The notes under the pieces were generated by a model. The model was not told the DNA's origin. It saw only the letters and a list, made by a program, of their open reading frames with translations, and did not search any database. Positions 58,096 through 64,000 of a stretch of DNA of 64,000 nucleotides are shown here, piece by piece (position 1 is the first letter of the stretch; each line of letters opens with the position of its first letter). The position numbers and the translations under genes were made by a program. The stretch spans positions 806,001 through 870,000 of the forward strand of contig NZ_JAQZAK010000002.1 of assembly GCF_028737265.1 (NCBI RefSeq), written 5' to 3'. Source of the stretch: Actinomycetospora callitridis (GTDB taxonomy: Bacteria > Actinomycetota > Actinomycetes > Mycobacteriales > Pseudonocardiaceae).

Positions 58096-58470
58096 CGGAG
58101 CCGTAGCGGCGCGTGATGACCTCGAGGTGGTGGCCCGCGGGGTCGTCGAAGTAGAGGCCGCGGCCGCCGTCGTTCGTGTTGTACTGCCCGACCCAGCGCT
58201 GGTGCGGGTCGGCCCAGTAGGTGATGCCGCGGTGCTCCAGCCGGGCGTGGATCACGTCGAAGTCGTCCTCGCCGACGAGGAACGCGACGTGCTGGCCGGG
58301 GAAGTCGATCGGCGGGGCGGCGTAGTCGATCGTGAACGTCTCGTCGACGTCGACGGCGAGGAACGGCCCGCCTCGTAGGGATCGGGCAGGCCGAGGATGT
58401 CGGCGAGGAACTGGGCGGACTCGCGGGCGTCGTGCGCGGCGAGCGCGAGGTGGTCGATCCGAACAGCCAT
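58088..58470 (-). pseudogene. VOC/glyoxalase gene broken by a frameshift
   Basis: The N-terminal part reads MAVRIDHLALAAHDARESAQ and goes on to LGLPDPYEAG. The rest (PFLAVDVDETFTIDYAAPPI to DPAGHHLEVITRRYGSGG) is in another frame. Adding one G in the gcgggccg run near 58366-58373 restores a complete VOC protein of about 127 residues. It is either a real loss of function or a sequencing error in a G-run. The restored C-terminus has the H-LEV metal-ligand motif. Confidence 0.8.
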
Positions 58471-58588
58471 GGGGTGGGGACTCCAAGGCTCCGGCGCCTC
58501 CATCCGCCGGTCTGACACCGGCCCGGACGCGACGCTGGCGACGATCTCAGCGCTGATCCCTGCGACCCGTCAAGAGCCCGGCGAGCGG

Positions 58589-58723
58589 GTGGAATTCCTG
58601 ACCCTATCGGCGTGCTGTATCGGATCGTCAGCGTCGCCCCCAGGCTGGCACGGGCCCGGCGACGAAGTGGAAATCCTGGCGTTGAGTGCAAGCGAGGCCG
58701 CAGGGCTTGCACTCGGAGAGTGC
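58589..58723 (+). repeat. Interspersed short repeat, two tandem copies D1 and D2
   Basis: D1 (58589-58653) starts gtggaattcctgacc and ends gcccccaggctggcacgg, matching the two halves of copies A/B around an unrelated 22-base centre. D2 (58667-58723) starts gtggaaatcctggcgttgag, matches copy C at 37 of 44 bases and ends in the hairpin gcactc-gga-gagtgc. They lie between the VOC pseudogene and the convergent-side end of the thioesterase gene, 12 bases after which the thioesterase stop occurs. Confidence 0.7.
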
Positions 58724-58734
58724 GGTCCCCCCGC

Positions 58735-59301
58735 TCAGCGCGCGGCGCGTGCCGCGTCGATCACCTCGCGGCTCGCGCCCAGGGCCTCGAGGTCCTCGGG
58801 GCGGCTGTGGCGCAGGAAGTGCTCGGCGCCGACCTTCACGAACAGCGCCCGGGCCGTGCCGGCCACCTCGCCGTCGAGCTCGCCGAGGTACGCGACGCCC
58901 GAGGTGTAGACCTTGCGCCCCGCGACGGCGTCGACCCGGCTGCGCAGCCACAGCGTCGTCCCGACCGGCACCGGGCGGCGGAAGTCGGTCTCCATCCGGG
59001 CCGTGACGGCGGCGCGCGTGACCTGCGTGTGCGCGGTGCCGAGGGCGTCGTCGAACGCGGTCATCAGCAGACCGCCGTGCAGCAGCCCCGGCCCGCCCTG
59101 GTGCTCGTCGAGGACGTCGAAGCGGCTGCGCACCGACACGCCGTCGTCCTCGACCCACGACGCGATCCGCAGGCTGCCCGGCACGTCGGCGCACCCTCGG
59201 CACTGGGAGTGGTGCTCGCGGGTGCGCTCCCCGGGAGCGGGTGCCTTGGGGTGCCGCTGCGGCGCCTCGGCGTCCTCGGGCGGTTCGATGGAGATCGGCA
59301 C
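58735..59301 (-). CDS. Hotdog-fold thioesterase (PaaI-like)
   Basis: This protein of about 188 residues has a hotdog domain with SRFDVLDEHQGGPGLLHGGL, then MTAFDDALGTAH and TARMETDFRRPVPVGTTLWL; the HGG and D-ALG region is the acyl-CoA thioesterase active site. Upstream of the fold is a HHSQCRGCADVPGSLRI segment with a CxxC pair seen in many mycobacterial relatives. The start is GTG 59301, or 59310; neither has a clear ribosome site. It shares its upstream region with the divergent enoyl-CoA hydratase. Confidence 0.85.
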   Translation of the reverse strand: MPISIEPPEDAEAPQRHPKAPAPGERTREHHSQCRGCADVPGSLRIASWVEDDGVSVRSRFDVLDEHQGGPGLLHGGLLMTAFDDALGTAHTQVTRAAVTARMETDFRRPVPVGTTLWLRSRVDAVAGRKVYTSGVAYLGELDGEVAGTARALFVKVGAEHFLRHSRPEDLEALGASREVIDAARAAR

Positions 59302-59372
59302 GCGCCGCACGTTACCGACGCGGACGGCTCCTCCGGCCGCGAGCCGCGTCACGCAGGAGCATGCTGGCCGCC

Positions 59373-60167
59373 ATGGCCGATCCGGATGTCCGCATCGAGC
59401 GCCTCGACGGAGTCGCGCTCCTCACCGTGTCCGACCCGAAGCGCCGCAACGCCATGACGGGCGCGCTCTCCGAGCGGCTCGTCGCCGTGCTCGAGGAGGT
59501 CGGGGCCGACGAGGGCGTCGGCGCCGTGGTGATCACGGGGGACGACGACCCCAAGCCCGCCTTCTGCGCCGGCGGGGACCTCGACGAGCTGGCCGCGGCC
59601 GGCGAGGCGGGTCCCGACGCGCTGCAGCACATCTACGCCGGCTTCCTCGCGCTCGCGGAGTGCCCGCTGCCGACCTTCGCGGCCGTCGACGGGCCCGCGG
59701 TCGGCGCCGGGCTCAACCTCGCGCTCGCCGCCGACGTGCGCATCGCGGGCGAGACCGCCCGCTTCGAGCCCGGCTTCCTGCGCCTCGGCGTTCACCCCGG
59801 CGGCGGCATGACGTGGATGGCGCAGCGGATCGTCGGGCCGCAGGTGACGACGGCGATGCTGCTCGGCGGCGAGGGTCTCGACGCCGTCCGAGCCGCCGAG
59901 CTGGGCCTGGCGCTCCGGGTGGCGACCGGCGAGGGCGCCGACGGGCGGTCGGCGGCCGTCACGGACGCCCTGCGCATGGCGGCGATCGCGGCGGCGGCAC
60001 CCCGCGAGCTCGTCGTCGCCACCAAGGCGAGCATCCGGGCGACCGGGCAGCTCGACCGGCACCGCGACGCCGTGGCCGTCGAGGTCGGTCCCCAGCTCGA
60101 GTCGCTGCGCTCGGACGGCTTCCGTGAGGGCCTCGCGCGGGTGCGGCAGGCGACCGGCAAGACATGA
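59373..60167 (+). CDS. Enoyl-CoA hydratase/isomerase family protein
   Basis: This 264-residue crotonase-fold protein has VSDPKRRNAMTGALSERL, PAFCAGGDLDELAAAG, VDGPAVGAGLNLALAADVRI and the RFEPGFLRLGVHPGGGMTWM block. The second catalytic Glu of hydratases is replaced in the LGVHPGG region, so the reaction could be isomerisation or another crotonase activity. ATG at 59373 is used; a weaker ATG lies four codons earlier next to AGGAG. It is divergent from the thioesterase. Confidence 0.88.
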   Translation: MADPDVRIERLDGVALLTVSDPKRRNAMTGALSERLVAVLEEVGADEGVGAVVITGDDDPKPAFCAGGDLDELAAAGEAGPDALQHIYAGFLALAECPLPTFAAVDGPAVGAGLNLALAADVRIAGETARFEPGFLRLGVHPGGGMTWMAQRIVGPQVTTAMLLGGEGLDAVRAAELGLALRVATGEGADGRSAAVTDALRMAAIAAAAPRELVVATKASIRATGQLDRHRDAVAVEVGPQLESLRSDGFREGLARVRQATGKT

Positions 60168-60341
60168 CCCCGTGCCACCAGGGCGAACAGCCCCGGTGCG
60201 TGACCTGCCTTTTTCGGTCCAGCGTGTGACCCACGACCAGCCGCCGGACCGTGACGCGGCGGTGAGGTTAGCCTGGGTAGTCCGCTCTTGTCCGGGGGGA
60301 CGAGATCGAGATCGAGGATGTCGAAAGGACGCGATCGCTCG

Positions 60342-62228
60342 ATGAGCACTGACACCGACGTCGGGCCGGCCGGACGGGAGGTGCGCCAGACCCATCGGGT
60401 CGTCATCCGCTTCGCGGGCGACTCCGGTGACGGGATGCAGCTCACCGGCGACCGGTTCACCTCGGAGGCCGCGGCGTTCGGCAACGACCTCGCGACGCTG
60501 CCCAACTTCCCCGCCGAGATCCGTGCCCCTGCCGGCACGCTGCCCGGGGTGTCGAGCTTCCAGCTCCACTTCGCGGACTACGACATCCTGACGCCCGGCG
60601 ACCGCCCCGACGTGCTGGTGGCGATGAACCCGGCGGCGCTCAAGGCGAACATCCGGGACCTCCCGCACGGCGGGATGCTCATCGTCAACACCGACGAGTT
60701 CACCAAGCGCAACCTCGCGAAGGTCGGCTACGAGTCGAACCCCCTCGAGGACGACTCGCTGGAGCCCTACACCACGCACAAGGTCGCGATGGCGACGCTG
60801 ACGCGCGGTGCGCTCGAGCCGACGGGCATGAGCAAGAAGGACGCCGAGCGCGCGAAGAACATGTTCGCGCTCGGGCTGCTGTCCTGGATGTACCACCGCG
60901 GCACCGACGCCACCGAGCAGTTCCTGCGCGAGAAGTTCGCCAAGAAGCCCGACCTCGCCGAGGCCAACATCCTCGCGTTCCGGGCCGGCTGGAACTACGG
61001 CGAGACCACCGAGAGCTTCGCCGTGACCTTCGAGGTCGCCCCGGCGCGCCTCGCGGAGGGCACCTACCGCCAGATCACCGGGAACCTCGCGCTGGCCTAC
61101 GGCGTCGTCGCCGCCGGTCTACAGGCGAAGCTGCCGGTGTTCCTGGGCACCTACCCGATCACGCCGGCCTCCGACGTCCTGCACGAGCTCTCCAAGCACA
61201 AGGGCATGGGCGTCACGACGTTCCAGGCCGAGGACGAGATCGCCGGCATCGGTGCCGCGCTCGGCGCGTCGTTCGGCGGCGCGCTGGGCGTCACGTCGAC
61301 GTCCGGGCCGGGTGTGGCGCTCAAGTCCGAGACGATCGGGCTGGCGGTGGCCCTCGAGCTGCCGCTGCTGATCCTCGACGTGCAGCGCGGTGGCCCGTCG
61401 ACCGGCCTGCCCACGAAGACCGAGCAGGCCGACCTGCTGCAGGCCATGTACGGGCGCAACGGCGAGGCCCCGGTGCCGATCATCGCGCCGCAGTCGCCCG
61501 CGGACTGCTTCGACGCCGCCCTCGACGCGGTGCGGATGGCGCTGACCTACCGCACGCCGGTGTTCCTGCTCTCCGACGGCTCGATCGCCAACGGCTCCGA
61601 GCCGTGGCGCGTGCCCGACGTCGACTCGTTGCCCGACCTGTCGACCACGTTCGCCACCGAGCCCAACGCGCCCGACGGGTCCGGCGAGTTCTGGCCCTAC
61701 CTGCGCGACCCCGACACCCTGGCCCGCCCCTGGGCGATCCCGGGCACCGCGGGGCTCGAGCACCGCATCGGCGGCCTGGAGAAGGCCGACGGGCGGGGCA
61801 CGATCTCCTACGACCCGGACAACCACGACCGCATGGTCCGGCTGCGCCAGGCGAAGATCGACGGCATCCCGGTGCCGGACCTCACCGTCCACGACCCCGA
61901 CGGCGACGCCGAGGTCCTGGTCATCGGCTGGGGCTCGTCGTACGGCCCGATCGGCGCGGCCTGCCGCCGCGTGCGGGCCGCGGGCATGTCGGTGGCCCAG
62001 GCGCACCTGCGCCACCTCAACCCCATGCCCCGCAACCTCGGTGACGTGCTGCGCTCGTACCGCCGTGTCGTGGTGCCGGAGATGAACCTCGGCCAGCTCT
62101 CGATGCTGCTGCGCGCGAAGTTCCTCGTCGACGCGCACTCGTACACCAAGGTCGCCGGCCTGCCGTTCCAGGCCGAGGAGCTCGCCGGTGTGCTCACCGA
62201 CGCCGTGAAGGGAGACCTGCCCGCATGA
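60342..62228 (+). CDS. korA: 2-oxoacid:ferredoxin oxidoreductase, alpha (fused gamma-alpha) subunit
   Basis: This 628-residue protein joins an N-terminal gamma-type domain (VVIRFAGDSGDGMQLTGDRF, about residues 20-200) to the alpha pyrimidine-binding domain (VFLGTYPITPASDVLHEL, TTFQAEDEIAGIGAALGASF, TSTSGPGVALKSETIGLAV). With KorB it converts 2-oxoglutarate and CoA to succinyl-CoA with reduction of ferredoxin, the alternative TCA route of mycobacteria. The start is ATG 60342, or 60318 upstream. It is coupled by ATGA to korB. Confidence 0.93.
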   Translation: MSTDTDVGPAGREVRQTHRVVIRFAGDSGDGMQLTGDRFTSEAAAFGNDLATLPNFPAEIRAPAGTLPGVSSFQLHFADYDILTPGDRPDVLVAMNPAALKANIRDLPHGGMLIVNTDEFTKRNLAKVGYESNPLEDDSLEPYTTHKVAMATLTRGALEPTGMSKKDAERAKNMFALGLLSWMYHRGTDATEQFLREKFAKKPDLAEANILAFRAGWNYGETTESFAVTFEVAPARLAEGTYRQITGNLALAYGVVAAGLQAKLPVFLGTYPITPASDVLHELSKHKGMGVTTFQAEDEIAGIGAALGASFGGALGVTSTSGPGVALKSETIGLAVALELPLLILDVQRGGPSTGLPTKTEQADLLQAMYGRNGEAPVPIIAPQSPADCFDAALDAVRMALTYRTPVFLLSDGSIANGSEPWRVPDVDSLPDLSTTFATEPNAPDGSGEFWPYLRDPDTLARPWAIPGTAGLEHRIGGLEKADGRGTISYDPDNHDRMVRLRQAKIDGIPVPDLTVHDPDGDAEVLVIGWGSSYGPIGAACRRVRAAGMSVAQAHLRHLNPMPRNLGDVLRSYRRVVVPEMNLGQLSMLLRAKFLVDAHSYTKVAGLPFQAEELAGVLTDAVKGDLPA

Positions 62229-63331
62229 CGGCTACCGACCTGCCACTGAGTAGTCCTTCTGGCTCTCTGGGTGGTCTGGACCTCGTCCCGACCACCGACG
62301 ACACCCAGAAGGCCAAGGACTTCACCTCCGACCAGGAGGTGCGCTGGTGCCCGGGCTGCGGCGACTACGCCGTGCTCGCCTCGGTGCGCGGCTTCCTGCC
62401 CGAGCTCGGGCTCAAGCGCGAGAACATCGTGTTCGTCTCGGGCATCGGCTGCTCGTCGCGCTTCCCGTACTACCTCGACACCTACGGCATGCACTCGATC
62501 CACGGGCGCGCGCCGACGATCGCGACGGGCCTGGCCGTCACGCGCCCGGACCTCTCGGTGTGGGTCGTCACCGGCGACGGCGACGCGCTGTCGATCGGGG
62601 GCAACCACCTGATCCACGCGCTGCGTCGCAACATGAACATCACGATCCTGCTGTTCAACAACAGGATCTACGGCCTGACCAAGGGCCAGTACTCGCCGAC
62701 CTCCGAGGTCGGCAAGGTCACCAAGTCCACGCCGATGGGCTCGGTCGACGCGCCGTTCAACCCGGTGTCGCTGGCGCTGGGCGCCGAGGCGACGTTCGTC
62801 GGGCGGGCGCTCGACTCCGACCGCAAGGGCCTCACCGAGGTGCTGCGCCAGGCCGCCGCCCACCGCGGCGCGTCGCTGGTCGAGATCTTCCAGGACTGCC
62901 CGATCTTCAACGACGGCTCGTTCGACGTCCTGCGCAAGGGCGACGACGTGGCCGAGCGGCTGATCAAGCTGGTCGACGGCGAGCCGATCCTCTTCGGCAA
63001 CGACGGCGAGTACGGCGTGGTCCGGTCCGCCGCCGGCGGGCTCGAGGTGGCGAAGGTCGCCGACGTCGGCGAGGACGCGATCGTGGTGCACCGCGCCGGC
63101 GAGGAGGACCCGACGCAGTCCTTCGCGCTCTCGCGGCTCTCCGACCAGGACCTCACGCACACCGTCACCGGCATCTTCCGCAAGGTCGACCGCCCGACCT
63201 ACGACGACGGCGCTCGCGCCCAGGTCGAGGCGGCGACGGAGCAGGCCGAGCAGCGGGGCGACAACCTCGAGGCCCTGCTGCGCGGCAAGGACACCTGGGC
63301 GGTCATGCCGGAGCCCGAGAACGAGCAGTAG
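62225..63331 (+). CDS. korB: 2-oxoacid:ferredoxin oxidoreductase, beta subunit
   Basis: This 368-residue thiamine-diphosphate-binding subunit has EVRWCPGCGDYAVLASVRGF, GIGCSSRFPYYLDTYGMHSI, the TPP motif VVTGDGDALSIGGNHLIHAL and LLFNNRIYGLTKGQYSPTS. CxxC plus further cysteines (CPGC, GC, DCP) carry the 4Fe-4S cluster. It forms the KorAB enzyme with the preceding gene. A 19-bp perfect inverted repeat follows its stop. Confidence 0.95.
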   Translation: MTATDLPLSSPSGSLGGLDLVPTTDDTQKAKDFTSDQEVRWCPGCGDYAVLASVRGFLPELGLKRENIVFVSGIGCSSRFPYYLDTYGMHSIHGRAPTIATGLAVTRPDLSVWVVTGDGDALSIGGNHLIHALRRNMNITILLFNNRIYGLTKGQYSPTSEVGKVTKSTPMGSVDAPFNPVSLALGAEATFVGRALDSDRKGLTEVLRQAAAHRGASLVEIFQDCPIFNDGSFDVLRKGDDVAERLIKLVDGEPILFGNDGEYGVVRSAAGGLEVAKVADVGEDAIVVHRAGEEDPTQSFALSRLSDQDLTHTVTGIFRKVDRPTYDDGARAQVEAATEQAEQRGDNLEALLRGKDTWAVMPEPENEQ

Positions 63332-63345
63332 CTTGGCTTCGCCTC

Positions 63346-63385
63346 GTGGGTGCTCGTCCGTGCCACGGCACGGACGAGCACCCAC
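63346..63385. terminator. Terminator after korB
   Basis: gtgggtgctcgtccgtgcc (63346-63364) and its exact complement (63367-63385) form a 19-bp perfect inverted repeat with a two-base centre, 15 bases after korB and 16 before the next start. Confidence 0.8.
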
Positions 63386-63400
63386 AGGACGACGTCCCCG

Positions 63401-64000
63401 GTGAGCCGCTCGGTCACCGACGAGCCCGGGACGGACACGGCGGCCGGCGCAGGACGCGGGTACGCCGCCGCGGTCGGCGCGTACGTGCTGTGGGGCCTCT
63501 CGCCCGCGTTCTGGCCGCTGCTCGCGCCCGCCGACGCGGTGGAGTCCGTCGCCCACCGCGTGGCGTGGACGTTCCTCGGCATGCTCCTGGTGATCACCGT
63601 CGCCCGGCGCTGGGTGGACCTGCGCGGGCTGTCCTGGCGCACGTGGGCCCTGATCACCGCGGGCTCGGTGCTGATCGCCGTCAACTGGGGCACCTACATC
63701 TGGTCGACGACGCACGGCCACGTCGTCGACGCCGCCCTGGGCTACTACGGGACGCCGCTGGTGTCGGTGCTGCTCGCGGTCCTCGTGCTGCGCGAGCGGC
63801 TGCGCCCCGTGCAGTGGCTCGCCATCGGGCTGGCCACGGCGGCCGTCGTGGTGCTGACCGTCGGCACCGGCCAGCTGCCGTGGATCACCCTGACACTCGC
63901 TGTCAGCTTCGGGCTGTACGGGCTGGTCAAGAAGCGGGTCCCGCTCGAGCCGATCCCGGGGCTGACCGCCGAGGGCTTCCTGCTCGGTCCGCTCGCGATC
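63401..64000 (+). CDS. rarD: RarD/EamA-family transporter (3' end cut by window)
   Basis: The first 200 residues of a ten-helix drug/metabolite transporter are visible: GAYVLWGLSPAFWPLLAPAD, RVAWTFLGMLLVITVARRW, VNWGTYIWSTTHGHVVDAAL and GYYGTPLVSVLLAVLVLRER, the standard RarD order. RarD proteins are chloramphenicol-sensitive-type EamA permeases of unknown physiological substrate. GTG start 69 bases after korB. The gene runs beyond base 64000. Confidence 0.9.
   Translation, partial: MSRSVTDEPGTDTAAGAGRGYAAAVGAYVLWGLSPAFWPLLAPADAVESVAHRVAWTFLGMLLVITVARRWVDLRGLSWRTWALITAGSVLIAVNWGTYIWSTTHGHVVDAALGYYGTPLVSVLLAVLVLRERLRPVQWLAIGLATAAVVVLTVGTGQLPWITLTLAVSFGLYGLVKKRVPLEPIPGLTAEGFLLGPLAI

Noticed and set aside
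1..64000. CRISPR arrays
   Set aside because: No regularly spaced direct repeats with unique spacers were seen; the short repeats found are dispersed and few.

Overview
The window is high-GC, GTG-rich actinobacterial chromosome carrying one integrated conjugative element. Several traits point to a Pseudonocardiaceae-like or otherwise mycobacterium-related actinomycete: a PlsB2/PlsC/WS-DGAT/lipase block laid out like the Rv2482c-Rv2485c region of Mycobacterium, a DprE2-like reductase of arabinan precursor synthesis, a mycothiol-dependent maleylpyruvate isomerase fold, an F420-type LLM oxidoreductase, KorAB and many fatty-acid CoA enzymes. The genus cannot be fixed from the sequence alone.

Layout. 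1-6.6 kb (minus): glycerolipid acylation and lipase operon. 6.7-9.4 kb (minus): cytochrome P450 with its own ferredoxin reductase and ferredoxin. 9.6-12.5 kb: enoyl-CoA hydratase, an IS110-family insertion sequence with a structured 5' leader, and a TetR regulator. 12.6-17.4 kb: acyl-CoA ligase, epoxide-hydrolase-like enzyme, CGNR zinc-finger regulator and small membrane proteins. 17.4-18.6 kb: remnant of an older integration (degenerate att copy, piece of an FtsK/TraB gene, cupin gene). 18,638-32,952: a 14.3-kb actinomycete integrative and conjugative element (AICE) bounded by 57-bp direct repeats. These repeats are the last codons of the acyl-CoA ligase gene at 32,893-34,431, so the element sits in a protein gene rather than the usual tRNA gene. 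Its backbone is a HUH replication initiator, a Nudix hydrolase, an XRE/TPR regulator, an FtsK-like TraB, small transfer proteins, Xis and a tyrosine integrase. Its cargo has visibly lower GC: an AIPR abortive-infection protein and a tight four-gene operon (CYTH phosphohydrolase/cyclase, GTP cyclohydrolase II homologue, membrane-anchored degenerate dCTP-deaminase fold, HAD phosphatase). I do not recognise that operon as a described system, and it is the best novelty candidate here.

32.9-44.2 kb: lipid and possible sterol catabolism (FadD, acyl-CoA dehydrogenase, LLM oxidoreductase, two TetR regulators, acetoacetate-decarboxylase-like protein, cholesterol-oxidase-like GMC enzyme, FadA thiolase, FadB multifunctional protein), with similar TGACT-type palindromes at three promoters. 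44.4-53.5 kb: alpha-methylacyl-CoA racemase, PHA-synthase-like hydrolase, aldo/keto reductase, DprE2-like reductase, an orphan PII-like protein, a MEDS/ATPase regulator and VOC proteins. 53.5-64 kb: tRNA-Tyr, YajQ, excalibur-domain surface protein, NDH-2-like dehydrogenase, Clp-N protein, a frameshifted VOC gene, thioesterase, enoyl-CoA hydratase, KorAB and a truncated RarD.

A family of short interspersed repeats (9.6, 11.8, 38.2 and 58.6 kb), some ending in a hairpin with compensatory changes, lies outside the AICE. One copy encodes the C-terminal tail of a protein. Long perfect inverted repeats mark many gene ends and act as presumptive terminators.
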